From positions 62,001-126,000 of the forward strand of contig NZ_JODL01000008.1 of the NCBI RefSeq assembly GCF_000718985.1: a DNA stretch of 64,000 nucleotides. The letters are read 5' to 3'. This DNA is from Streptomyces megasporus. GTDB taxonomy: Bacteria; Actinomycetota; Actinomycetes; Streptomycetales; Streptomycetaceae. This document shows, piece after piece, positions 26,816-35,438 of the stretch. Both the position numbers and the translations under genes were made by a program. Position 1 is the stretch's first letter; each line of letters opens with the position of its first letter. The notes under the pieces were generated by a model. It was not told where the DNA came from and searched no databases. It saw only the letters and a program-made list of their open reading frames with translations.

Positions 26816-27319
26816 TCAGCAGCGGCCTTCCCGGAGGGAGGGGATCAGGTCGTACTCGGCGGCGTACATGTCGCCGTCCGATCCCGAGCCGTCGCCCGCG
26901 TCCACGGCGGACCGCGCGACGTTCATGCAGAAGGCGGTGTCCGTGCCGCTTGCGGTGATCTGGTAGGGGCCGTGCTTCCCCATGGGCTCGACGGTGACGT
27001 CGGGGCCGGGGAGCCACGAGTCGTCGGCGTCGTCGACGGCCTCCTCGATCAGGTCCGCGATCTGTTGGGCCGGGGACCCGTACTCGGACAGGGTGTGCGG
27101 CCGTGCGGCCAGGGCGTCGGTCGCCTCGTGGACGGCGTCGCGCAGATCGCCCTCGCCGAACGACGGCCGGCCGGGCATCATCAGGAGGCCGGCGCCGGCG
27201 ACGAGCAGGGAGAGCACGATGAGCGTCCTGCCCACCGGGTTGCGGTGGTTGTAGACGTAGCGGTTCGTCCCCCATTTGCTGCGGATGAAGACGGGTTCGT
27301 GGTCGTCGTCGTGACGCAT
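26816..27319 (-). CDS. Single-pass membrane protein of unknown function
   Basis: 167 aa. A short charged N-terminus ('SKWGTNRYVYNHRNPVGRTL') precedes one hydrophobic helix (IVLSLLVAGAGLLMM). The external domain contains two cysteines (AFCMNV and the C-terminal GRC). It lies between the small secreted protein gene and the nucleotidase gene on the same strand, with separate intergenic spaces. The domain from about residue 60 looks alpha/beta with many acidic residues. Not assignable to a known family by eye. Confidence 0.82.
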   Translation of the reverse strand: MRHDDDHEPVFIRSKWGTNRYVYNHRNPVGRTLIVLSLLVAGAGLLMMPGRPSFGEGDLRDAVHEATDALAARPHTLSEYGSPAQQIADLIEEAVDDADDSWLPGPDVTVEPMGKHGPYQITASGTDTAFCMNVARSAVDAGDGSGSDGDMYAAEYDLIPSLREGRC

Positions 27320-27450
27320 GGGCCACACCCTACGGGGGGTGGAACGGGTGCGCCGCCGACCGGGTGGGGGCCGGTCGGCGGCGCTGTGGGGGGAGGTCCG
27401 CGGGCCGTCCGGCGAGGCGGCCCGCGGGGAGGGTCGTCCGGTGGTGGGGG

Positions 27451-29268
27451 TTACCGGACGACCGTGATCCGGTCCGCCGCCGGCGCGTCGAGCGGGGCGG
27501 AGGCGGAGGAGTTGGCGGTCAGGTACTCCTGGAGGGCCGCCAGGTCGTCGCCGCCCACCAGCGGGTCGGTGCCCTGCGCGAGGGTGGCGAAGCCGTCGCC
27601 GCCGCCCGCCAGGAAGGAGTTCGCCGCGACGCGGTAGGAGGCCGAGGGGTCGATCGGCTCGCCGTGCAGCCGCACCGAGTCGGCGACGATCCGGTCCGCG
27701 CCGGACTTGGTGAGGTCCACCGTGTAGGTGAGGCCGGACGAGACCTGGAGGAACTTCGGGGACGCCTCGTTGGGGCCGCTGACCTGTTCGCGCAGCACCG
27801 ACAGCAGTTGCGCGCCGGTGAGGGTGGTCAGGTTGACGGTGTTGGAGAACGGCTGGACGGTGAAGCCCTCGGCGTAGGTGACCACGCCGTCGCCCTCGCC
27901 GCCGGAGGCCGCGTACACCAGGTCGGCGCGGATGCCGCCGGGGTTCATCAGGGCCAGGTCCGTCCTCGGGTCCAGCGCCTTGGCGTGGGCGAGTTGCGCG
28001 TCGGCGATCAGGTCGCCCAGCGGGGACTCGACGGTGTTCCGGTCGGCGGTGATGTCCTCGGAGATCCAGCCGATGGGCCGGCCCGCGACGGGCTCGGCCA
28101 GCGTCTGCCAGTAGCCGACCAGGTCGGTGAGGTCGGCGGCCTTCTCCCGGTTGCGGTGGACGACGTGGTTGGTGCCCTCGACGGAGGCCCGCACGATGTC
28201 GCCGGTGCGGCGGTCGTACTCCATGGTCAGCTCGGTGAACAGCCGGCCGAAGGAGGCGGCGGAGGTGACCAGGCGCTCCTCGCCCCTCGGGTCCGGGATG
28301 GAGCAGACGTACGGCTGGTGGGTGTGACCGGTGATCAGCGCGTCCACGCCCGCGTTCGTCCGCTTGGCGATGTCGACGATCGGGCCGGAGAGGTTCGCGC
28401 CGTCCTTGCCGCAGTCGGCGTTGTAGGCGGTGGAGGCCGGGGTGCCGCCCTCGTGGACCAGCGCGATGACGGCGTTGACGCCCTTGCGGCGCAGTTCCCT
28501 GGTGTACTTGTCGAGGGTCTCGGCCTCGTCGAGGAACTTCAGGCCCTTGACGCCCTCGGCCGAGACGATGTCCGGCGTCCCCTCCAGGGTGACGCCGATG
28601 AAACCGACCTTGACGCCCTTCGTCTTCGTGATCGTGTAGGGCGCCAGCAGCGGCTTGCCGGTCTTCTCGTCGACGACGTTGGCCGCGAGGATCGGGAAGT
28701 CGGCGCCCTCGAAGACGCGGCCCTCGGCGTAGCAGCCGTCCTCGGGGTGGCAGCCGCCCTCCTGAAGGCGCTTCAGCTCGGCCGCGCCCTCGTCGAACTC
28801 GTGGTTGCCGACGCCCACGACGTCCATGCCCAGGGCGTTCATCGCCTCGATGGTGGGCTCGTCGTGGAAGAGGCCCGACAGCAGCGGGCTGGCGCCGACG
28901 ATGTCGCCGGGCGCGACGGTGATCGAGTGGGACCGGCCCTTCCGGGCCTCCCGGAGGGCGGTGGCGAGGTATTCGACGCCGCCCGCGTCGATCTGTTCGG
29001 TGGTGCCGTCCGGGTGCTGACGGGTGACACGTCCGGAGGAACCGGTGGGGGGTTCCAGGTTGCCGTGGAAGTCGTTGATGGCGAGCACCTGGAGGTCGAC
29101 GGTGCGGCCGTGGTGCTTGCCGGGGCCGCCGTGCGCGCCGGGGGCCGTCTCCGGGGTGGCCTGCGCGGCGGGCATGGCGGCGGCGAGCACGCCGACCGTC
29201 ACCAGGCCGGCCGCGACGGCGGTGAGTCCACGGGAGAGGGCAGGCCGTCTGGGTGGAGTGGACACCAT
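27451..29268 (-). CDS. Secreted bifunctional 5'-nucleotidase / UDP-sugar hydrolase (UshA type)
   Basis: 605-aa exported metallophosphoesterase releasing phosphate from nucleotides outside the cell. The signal peptide spans about residues 1-38. The two-metal domain shows AINDFHGN, GDIVGASP, GNHEFDEG and GHTHQPYV. The C-terminal substrate-binding domain begins near residue 390 ('MNPGGIRADL', later SFLAGGGDGF). The gene is next to mshD, divergently. Homologues in streptomycetes are reported as phosphate-controlled, but I see no convincing GTTCACC-type repeat in the short upstream region here. Confidence 0.93.
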   Translation of the reverse strand: MVSTPPRRPALSRGLTAVAAGLVTVGVLAAAMPAAQATPETAPGAHGGPGKHHGRTVDLQVLAINDFHGNLEPPTGSSGRVTRQHPDGTTEQIDAGGVEYLATALREARKGRSHSITVAPGDIVGASPLLSGLFHDEPTIEAMNALGMDVVGVGNHEFDEGAAELKRLQEGGCHPEDGCYAEGRVFEGADFPILAANVVDEKTGKPLLAPYTITKTKGVKVGFIGVTLEGTPDIVSAEGVKGLKFLDEAETLDKYTRELRRKGVNAVIALVHEGGTPASTAYNADCGKDGANLSGPIVDIAKRTNAGVDALITGHTHQPYVCSIPDPRGEERLVTSAASFGRLFTELTMEYDRRTGDIVRASVEGTNHVVHRNREKAADLTDLVGYWQTLAEPVAGRPIGWISEDITADRNTVESPLGDLIADAQLAHAKALDPRTDLALMNPGGIRADLVYAASGGEGDGVVTYAEGFTVQPFSNTVNLTTLTGAQLLSVLREQVSGPNEASPKFLQVSSGLTYTVDLTKSGADRIVADSVRLHGEPIDPSASYRVAANSFLAGGGDGFATLAQGTDPLVGGDDLAALQEYLTANSSASAPLDAPAADRITVVR

Positions 29269-29399
29269 CTGTCCCCTTCTGTTCCCTTGTCAGGGTCATG
29301 AATGGCCTAAGTGGGCGAGGGGCAGCCTAGGTCAACGCGCGTAGCGTGTCATGGTTCCAGAGGTAACCGACACGTTTCGAAGCTGCGTAGGCTTTCCCC

Positions 29400-30311
29400 A
29401 TGAGCGACGTGGTGGTTGTGGACGAGGTGTCGGCCGAGGTCGTCCGGCGCGCTCAAGAGCTGATCGACGAGGCGGCCCGCGTGGACGGCCAGCCTGCCGT
29501 GTCCGAGCAGGGGCGCCTCCAACTGCGCGGCGGACGCCGAGAGGGCGTGCGCCACCTGCTGGTATGGGAGCGAGGCGAGCTGGTCGGATACGGCCAACTG
29601 GAGGACACCGACCCGGTGGAAGCGCCCGCCGGGGAGTTCGTCGTCCACCCCGCCCACCGGCGTCAGGGGCACGGCCGGGCACTCGGCCGCGCGCTGCTGG
29701 AGGCGTCGGGCAGGCGGCTGAGGGTGTGGGCGCACGGCGGACACCCGGCCGCCCGGCACCTGGCCCGGCTGCTGGGGCTCACGCTCTTCCGCGAACTGCG
29801 GCAGATGCGCCGCCCGCTGACCGACCTGAACCTGCCCGAGCCCGCGCTGCCGCCGGGGGTGCGGCTGCGGACCTTCGTCCCCGGGCGGGACGACGCGGCC
29901 TGGCTGGCCGCCAACGCCGCCGCCTTCGCCCACCACCCCGAGCAGGGCGGCATGACCCAGCGCGACCTCGACGACCGCAAGGCCGAACCGTGGTTCGACC
30001 CCAAGGGCTTCTTCCTCGCCGTGCGCGACGACGAGGAGGGAGGCGAGGAGATCGTCGGCTTCCACTGGACCAAGGTCCACAGCGCCGAACAGATCGGCGA
30101 GGTCTACGTCGTCGGCGTCACCCCCGAGGCCCAGGGCAGCGGCTTGGGCAAGGCGCTGACGGTGGTGGGCCTGCGCTACCTCGCCCGCGACCGCGGCCTG
30201 CCGACCGGGATGCTCTACGTGGACGCCGACAACAAGGCGGCCGTGTCGCTCTACGACCGGTTGGGCTTCCGCATCCACGAGGTGGATCTTATGTACCGCG
30301 CGGAGACCTGA
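29400..30311 (+). CDS. mshD: Mycothiol synthase MshD
   Basis: 303-aa acetyltransferase that adds acetyl to Cys-GlcN-Ins in the last step of mycothiol synthesis. It has two tandem GNAT domains. The first contains 'VHPAHRRQGHGRALGRALL' and the second 'VVGVTPEAQGSGLGKALTVV', followed by 'LYVDADNKAAVSLYDRLGF'. The length fits the family. The ATG overlaps the line of promoter elements shared with the divergent nucleotidase gene. mshA of the same pathway is 13 kb away in this window. Confidence 0.95.
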   Translation: MSDVVVVDEVSAEVVRRAQELIDEAARVDGQPAVSEQGRLQLRGGRREGVRHLLVWERGELVGYGQLEDTDPVEAPAGEFVVHPAHRRQGHGRALGRALLEASGRRLRVWAHGGHPAARHLARLLGLTLFRELRQMRRPLTDLNLPEPALPPGVRLRTFVPGRDDAAWLAANAAAFAHHPEQGGMTQRDLDDRKAEPWFDPKGFFLAVRDDEEGGEEIVGFHWTKVHSAEQIGEVYVVGVTPEAQGSGLGKALTVVGLRYLARDRGLPTGMLYVDADNKAAVSLYDRLGFRIHEVDLMYRAET

Positions 30312-30328
30312 GACCCGAAACCCGAGAC

Positions 30329-30367
30329 CGGGGTCGGCCGCCGCGCACGCCGCGGCGGCCGACCCCG
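30329..30367. terminator. Bidirectional terminator after mshD
   Basis: Perfect 17-bp inverted repeat (30329-30345 with 30351-30367) around a 5-nt loop, 18 nt after the mshD stop and 29 nt before the stop of the convergent DUF6493-like gene. Confidence 0.75.
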
Positions 30368-30395
30368 TCCGTATCCCGTTCGCGTCCCGTCCGCC

Positions 30396-33242
30396 TCACC
30401 CCGCCAGCGTGTCCCGCAGCCGCCGGGCCTCCTTCACCAGCCGACCGCCGCCGCCCCGCGCGGCGACCTCCGCCAGCCCGTCCACCGGCTCCCGCGCGCC
30501 CGACGCCCCGGCGCACTCCGCGCCCAGGGCCAACAGGTCGGGCAGCCCTCGGGGCGGCCGGTCGAACGCCAACAGGGCGGGCAGCGCGGCGGCCAGCACC
30601 GACCACACCACCCCCGGCGCACCGGCGCGGGCCGTCTCCCGAAGGGACTCCAGCAACCGGTTCGGCTTCACCGTGCCCACCGACACCGTTTCGGCCACGT
30701 CCCGCCCCAGCCGCGTCGGGTCGAGGTCGCCGCGCGCCGCGAGGAGCAGCAGCGCGTCCACGGCCGCCGTCCGGTCCTCCGGATGCCGCGCGCCGAGCGC
30801 GTGGGCCAGGCCCAGGTGCACGGCCGCCCCGGCCGGACCTCCCGCCTCGGCCAGGACGGGCAGCAGCGCCGCACCGCCGCGCAGCCCGTCGTCGGCCGCG
30901 GCGGCGAAGGTGGACTGGAGGCACAGGGCCACCAGCTCGCGGTGGTTGGGCAGGACGGTGGGCCACAGGCGGACGCCGGAGTGCCAGGCGTAGGTGTTCC
31001 GCTTGTCCGGGGCGTCGCACGCGCTCAGCAGCCGCCGGAACCCGGGGGCGGGTTCGCACGGGACGACCGGGGCGGGGGCGGAGAGCACCACCCGGGTGAC
31101 GGTGGGGTCGTAGCCGGTGGAGCGCACCGTCCGCACCTCGCGCACGGGCTCCGGGAGGGACAGGCCGCCGGCTTCCAGCCAGGCGCGGAGCCTGCGCCCG
31201 GCCGGGCTGCCCAGACGTCCGGCCGCCTCCGGGACCTCCGGGGTGACGGCGGCGGTGTCCAGACGCAGCAGCGCCTGGTCCAGGTCGCAGGGGCCGGGTG
31301 TGGCACCCGTCCGTTCGTACTCGGCCAGTCGGGCGATGAGTTCGGCCGGGGCGATTCGCCCGTCGACGGTGGTGGGGGTGGCCAGCAGGAACGGCGGGGG
31401 GTCGTTCACCACCCACCAGGCGGCTTCCAGCAGACGCGCCGCGAGGACCCGGCCGAAGGGGGTGAGGTTCTGCCGGCGCAGGTGCGCCACGGCCTCGGAG
31501 CCCGGCGCCGAGGGGGCGTCGCCGGGAGCCTCGCCGCACAGCACCGCCACCAGGAAGCGCAACTCCCCCGCCCCCGCGTCGCCCCACCACTCGTCGTGGT
31601 GATCGTGCCAGGGGTGAGCGCGGACGACCGGCCTCAGCGCCCGCACCAGGCCCCTCCGGTCCCGGTGGGCGTGGCGGACCAGGCCGTCCAGGGCCCGTTC
31701 GAAGGCGGTCGCGTCGGGGCCGCCGGCCGTGACGGAACCGCTGCGCTCGGCCGCCTCGGCGGCGGCCAGGACGGCGTTCACCTCCTCGGCGACCTCGGCG
31801 GCGGTGGCCAGGGGCGGCGGCATCGGGGCCGGCTCGGGGACGGGCGGGAGGACGTCCTCCACGGGCCCGGCGGACTCGTCGGTGAGCGGCTCCAACCCCA
31901 ACAGCTCGGCGGCGCGGGGCCGCAGAGCGGGGCTCAACGACGCGGCGGCGTCGGCCAGTTCGCCGCGCACGGCATCCCCGGCGTGCTTCAGGTGGCGGGA
32001 CATCAGGTTCAGTGCCCGCTCCTGCACGGCCGCGTCCTCGTGGCCGAAGGCGTCGGCGGCGGCCAGGACGACGGCCCCGGCGCGCTTCCGGTCACGGCGG
32101 GCGGCGGTGTCCAGCCAGGTGAGCTGGGCCCGCACGAGCTTCTTCTCCGTCCGGAACAACACCGTCCGCGACGCTTCCACCAGGTGCTCGACGTCCAGCC
32201 GACCGTCCGCGTCCAGCGCGGCCAGCCGCTCCTGAGCGAGCGAGGCGACGGTGGAGGGGGCATCGGGCAGCAGCCGCAGCAGCACCGTGGTGCGGGCCGC
32301 GTACTCGTCGTCGGTGGGGTCGAGGGCCTTCAACAGGGCCAGGAAACCGCGCAGTTCGGTCGGGCGCCCGCCGCGCAGCAGCCGCGACAGGCAGCCGTCG
32401 AGCAGGGCGGCGCGGTCCAGGCGCCCCTCGGCGGCGAGTGCCGTCAGGGCACCGGACCAGGAGGACCCGTCGCGGTCGGGGACGGTGCCCCAGCCGTCCA
32501 GCAGGGCGCCGACGCCGTCCACCTCGAACAGGCGCGGGGCGAGCGCGTCCAGGAACGGGTCGGAGCGCAGCCGCTCGACGAGCGTGCCGGACCGCACGCC
32601 GACCGCCGAGGGCAGGGGCGGTGTCAGGGCGCCGTCCACGACACCGGGCCAGAGCAGGGACCGCTCCGGAAACATCCGCTCCCGCACCCAGGCGAGAACG
32701 AACCCGTCGCCGTCCGGCACGGGGCACCCGGCGAGGAGGACCAGCCGCTCGGTCAGGGTGTAGTGCGCCCACCTCCATGTGTCGTCCGGCCGTATGCGGT
32801 CGGCGAGGCGGTGGGCGACGTCGCCCAGCCACGGCGCGGGACGGTCGGCGAGGACGGTCAGGAGCAGGTGGACGTCGAACGGTTCCACCAGGACCAGGTC
32901 GTCGTGCGCGAGCCACTGGGCGGCGGCGGCCGCGCCCGTGTGGCAGCCGGCGCCCGCGATCACCAGGGCCCGCTTGCGGGGCCGGGCCTCCAGGTTCCAT
33001 GTCTCGCGCATCAGGGTGCGCCACGTCTTCAGGTGGGGGACGCAGGAGCGCCGCTGCTTCTCGGAGAGGCCGGCGATCAGCTCGGGGAGGCGCTTGTGCT
33101 CGCCGTCGGCCACCGCGAGCAGCACCGCGTACGCGTCCGGGTCGAGTGTCCGCTCGGCCTCGTCGAGCAGTTTCCGTTCCTCCGCGGGCAGGTTGTCCGT
33201 GCGCGCCCGCATCCGCACCAGTCGGGCCAGGGCGCCGCTCAC
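30396..33242 (-). CDS. Large DUF6493-like protein
   Basis: 948 aa, GTG at 33242 overlapping the stop of the SWIM gene by 4 nt. The product is soluble, Ala/Leu/Arg-rich and looks helical throughout, with repeats of leucine-rich helix pairs ('LLDALAPRLFEVDG', 'RALNLMSRHLKHAGDAV') suggesting HEAT-like solenoid structure. The N-terminal segment has 'EERKLLDEAERTLDPDAYAVLL' and 'ALVIAGAGCHTGAAAAAQWLA'. Proteins of this type beside SWIM proteins are annotated as DUF6493 in streptomycetes, which I recall but cannot check. No enzyme motif is seen; a scaffold or regulatory role is a guess. Confidence 0.82.
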   Translation of the reverse strand: MSGALARLVRMRARTDNLPAEERKLLDEAERTLDPDAYAVLLAVADGEHKRLPELIAGLSEKQRRSCVPHLKTWRTLMRETWNLEARPRKRALVIAGAGCHTGAAAAAQWLAHDDLVLVEPFDVHLLLTVLADRPAPWLGDVAHRLADRIRPDDTWRWAHYTLTERLVLLAGCPVPDGDGFVLAWVRERMFPERSLLWPGVVDGALTPPLPSAVGVRSGTLVERLRSDPFLDALAPRLFEVDGVGALLDGWGTVPDRDGSSWSGALTALAAEGRLDRAALLDGCLSRLLRGGRPTELRGFLALLKALDPTDDEYAARTTVLLRLLPDAPSTVASLAQERLAALDADGRLDVEHLVEASRTVLFRTEKKLVRAQLTWLDTAARRDRKRAGAVVLAAADAFGHEDAAVQERALNLMSRHLKHAGDAVRGELADAAASLSPALRPRAAELLGLEPLTDESAGPVEDVLPPVPEPAPMPPPLATAAEVAEEVNAVLAAAEAAERSGSVTAGGPDATAFERALDGLVRHAHRDRRGLVRALRPVVRAHPWHDHHDEWWGDAGAGELRFLVAVLCGEAPGDAPSAPGSEAVAHLRRQNLTPFGRVLAARLLEAAWWVVNDPPPFLLATPTTVDGRIAPAELIARLAEYERTGATPGPCDLDQALLRLDTAAVTPEVPEAAGRLGSPAGRRLRAWLEAGGLSLPEPVREVRTVRSTGYDPTVTRVVLSAPAPVVPCEPAPGFRRLLSACDAPDKRNTYAWHSGVRLWPTVLPNHRELVALCLQSTFAAAADDGLRGGAALLPVLAEAGGPAGAAVHLGLAHALGARHPEDRTAAVDALLLLAARGDLDPTRLGRDVAETVSVGTVKPNRLLESLRETARAGAPGVVWSVLAAALPALLAFDRPPRGLPDLLALGAECAGASGAREPVDGLAEVAARGGGGRLVKEARRLRDTLAG

Positions 33243-34678
33243 CGGGCACCTCCCAGGACCGTCGCGGAGGAGTCGGCGGAGGACTCGGCGGAGGATTCGA
33301 CGGGGGACTCGGCGGTGTCGAGGACGATCCGCACGGCCAGGGCGTGGCTGCACGGGCCGCGCCCGCCCCGGTAACGGGCCCACCACCGGCAGGTGCAGCT
33401 CAGCACGTCGCCGTCGGAGCGCACCCGGTGGGCAGCGCCTTCCTCGGTACCCGTGGTGACGGTGAAGGTGCCGTCCGCCTCCCGGCGAACCGCCCCGGCC
33501 GCCACCAGATCGCGGGCGGCCCGCAGCCGGGGGTTGTCGCGCTCGACGCGCCCGGCGTCGTAGGGCAGCTCGCGGTGGAAGTACGCGGCCTCGGCGGTGT
33601 CGTAGCCGATCCGGCCGGCGGTGCCGAGCACGGTCAGTGCGGCGCGCACCCGCTCGGGCGTCAGACCCGACTGCCGGGCCAGCTCGGCGATGTCCACGCG
33701 CGGCTCCCAGGCCAGCAGGACCGAGACCAGATCGGCGTCCTCGGCGGCCTCCTCCGTGGCCAGGGCGTCCAGCACCGCGCCTTCGCCGGAGAAGCCGCGG
33801 GCGGGGTCGGGGGAGAGGGTGAGCGTCAGGCGCATCCCCGGCAGCACCACCTCCCACGCTCCGGCGACCGGGGCGCTCGCGGCCGTCACCGGCGGACCGT
33901 ACAGGCGCAACCCGGTCGCGTGGCGCAGCACCCGCAGCAGGGCCGAGAGCCGGTCGGGGCCGGGCAGGCAGACGGCGCCGGGGACGGCACGGCTGGTCAG
34001 CCGCAGACCGCGCCCGGCCTGCACCACCCAGGCGGCCGAGCCCGAACCGGAGCGGACGCGCGGCAGAGTGCGCAGGAAGCGGACGGCCTCGGCGGCGGTG
34101 ACCTCCGCCCGCAGGTCGAAGGCGGAGGCGATCACCTGCGTCTCGGCGAACCCGCGCAGCCAGCGATCCGGCAGCGGCACCTTCTTCTCCACCACCGGCC
34201 CGTCGAACGTGGTCACCGTCAGATCGTCCGGACCGACCTGGAGGTGCAGCGGATCCGAGGGCCCGACGCGGACGAGGGCGTCGCGCAGCGGGGTGTTGAC
34301 GTCCACGTTCGTGGTGCCGTGGCCGATGTCGTCCCCGTCCAGCCCCTCGTCGAGGATGTCGAGACGGGCGTAGACGCCGCAGCAGCCGGAGAACGACTCG
34401 AACCGCAGCCGGTCGCCGTTGCCCGTCACCACCGGGTCGAGCGAGGCAGCGGCCGGCCGCTGGTAGTAGCGGGCCGAGGCGACGTCGGCGACGGACAGCA
34501 GCGCCGCGGCGGCGGCCTCGGGCGCGGTCACGAACCCGGCGAAGAACCGGGGATGGGCGCTCACGCCCGTCGGCGTCGCCCCACCGGAGGTCTCCAACGC
34601 GAGCGCGGGACCGCCCGGACCGTTCCGCACGGCCGAGGGACGGAGATAGGTGTACGTCTGCACCGCTGTCGTGGTCAT
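33239..34678 (-). CDS. SWIM zinc-finger protein
   Basis: 479 aa. The SWIM motif CxCx(n)CxH is near the C-terminus (SCTCRWWARYRGGRGPCSHAL), a zinc module that usually binds DNA or protein. The N-terminal 300 residues form an unknown domain ('FESFSGCCGVYARLDIL'), followed by a winged-helix-like stretch ('ELARQSGLTPERVRAALTVL'). ATG 34678 is chosen over an upstream GTG that would add ten unrelated residues. The C-terminal tail is a Glu/Ser repeat. It is translationally coupled to the large DUF6493-like gene, so the two proteins probably act as a pair. Confidence 0.87.
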   Translation of the reverse strand: MTTTAVQTYTYLRPSAVRNGPGGPALALETSGGATPTGVSAHPRFFAGFVTAPEAAAAALLSVADVASARYYQRPAAASLDPVVTGNGDRLRFESFSGCCGVYARLDILDEGLDGDDIGHGTTNVDVNTPLRDALVRVGPSDPLHLQVGPDDLTVTTFDGPVVEKKVPLPDRWLRGFAETQVIASAFDLRAEVTAAEAVRFLRTLPRVRSGSGSAAWVVQAGRGLRLTSRAVPGAVCLPGPDRLSALLRVLRHATGLRLYGPPVTAASAPVAGAWEVVLPGMRLTLTLSPDPARGFSGEGAVLDALATEEAAEDADLVSVLLAWEPRVDIAELARQSGLTPERVRAALTVLGTAGRIGYDTAEAAYFHRELPYDAGRVERDNPRLRAARDLVAAGAVRREADGTFTVTTGTEEGAAHRVRSDGDVLSCTCRWWARYRGGRGPCSHALAVRIVLDTAESPVESSAESSADSSATVLGGAR

Positions 34679-34769
34679 GGCGCAGAACGTACGACCCGCC
34701 ACTGACAAGTGGCCGTGTTCGTTGCGGAGTTCGGGACCGCTCCGCCCGCACCCACGGGCGGAGCGACGC

Positions 34770-34976
34770 TCAGTGGCCCGTGGCGTGGGCCAGGAACTCG
34801 GCCCAAGCGGTGGGTTCGAAGGCGAGGTGCGGCCCGTGTACGCGCTTGGAGTCGCGGACGCGGACTGTGTCAGAGGTGGCCGCGACCTCCAGGCACGCGG
34901 GGCCGTCGTCGGTGCTGTGACTGCTCTTGATCCACTCCAGCGCGGAGCCGCTCTTGGCAGAGGGGGTGGTCGTCAC
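34770..34976 (-). CDS. DUF397 protein (copy a)
   Basis: 68 aa with the family core 'LEWIKSSHSTDDGPACLEVA', then VRVRDSK and 'AWAEFLAHA'. Its ATG overlaps the stop of copy b (ATGA). DUF397 proteins are small partners of XRE-DUF5753 regulators in streptomycetes (whiJ/bldB-type loci). This is the most diverged of the three tandem copies here. Confidence 0.9.
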   Translation of the reverse strand: MTTTPSAKSGSALEWIKSSHSTDDGPACLEVAATSDTVRVRDSKRVHGPHLAFEPTAWAEFLAHATGH

Positions 34977-35188
34977 GATTCTCCCCGTCCGGCGGTGCGG
35001 GTGAGGAAGTCGGACCAGGCCCCTGGGGTGAAGACGAGGCGCGGACCGTGTATGTGTTTGGAGTCGCGGACGCGGACGGTGTCGGGTGCGGTCGCGACCT
35101 CGACACAGTCGGGACCATCAGGAGTGCTGTGGCTGCTCTTGATCCACTCCAGTGTGGAAACAGCTTCGGTGGAAGGTGTGGATGTCAT
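34973..35188 (-). CDS. DUF397 protein (copy b)
   Basis: 71 aa, the middle copy of three tandem DUF397 genes. It has the core 'LEWIKSSHSTPDGPDCVEVA' and VRVRDSKHIHGPRL. A 43-nt gap separates it from copy c upstream, and its end overlaps copy a. The close match to the other copies at both protein and DNA level indicates recent tandem duplication. Confidence 0.9.
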   Translation of the reverse strand: MTSTPSTEAVSTLEWIKSSHSTPDGPDCVEVATAPDTVRVRDSKHIHGPRLVFTPGAWSDFLTRTAGRGES

Positions 35189-35231
35189 GGTCCTCCCCGT
35201 TCCGTGGTCGTGCCCGGCAGGGCGGTGGCCG

Positions 35232-35438
35232 TTACCGCTCGGCGGCGTGCGCGAGGAAGTCGGCCCAGGCTCCTGGAGTGAAGGCGAGGTGCGGCCCCTG
35301 TATGTGCTTGGAGTCGCGGACGCGGATGGTGTCAGGGGTGGCCGCGACCTCCACGCAGTCGGGGCCGTCGTTGCTGCTGTGGCTGCTCTTGATCCACTCC
35401 AGCGCGGAGCCGTTCCCGGCGGAAGGGTTGAAGGTCAT
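35232..35438 (-). CDS. DUF397 protein (copy c)
   Basis: 68 aa, directly coupled to the XRE regulator gene through a 4-nt overlap. It has the core 'LEWIKSSHSSNDGPDCVEVA' and IRVRDSKHIQGPHL. As the copy adjoining the regulator it is the likely original partner; the two downstream copies would be duplicates. Confidence 0.91.
   Translation of the reverse strand: MTFNPSAGNGSALEWIKSSHSSNDGPDCVEVAATPDTIRVRDSKHIQGPHLAFTPGAWADFLAHAAER

Noticed and set aside
29269..29399. PHO box upstream of the secreted nucleotidase
   Set aside because: Only loose resemblances such as GGTTCCAGAGGTAACC, without correct 11-nt GTTCAC repeats.
30783..33374. 863-codon plus-strand frame opposite the DUF6493-like gene
   Set aside because: Low-complexity Gly/Gln/Val/Arg product without a start site or domain. 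The minus-strand gene is supported by coupling to the SWIM gene.
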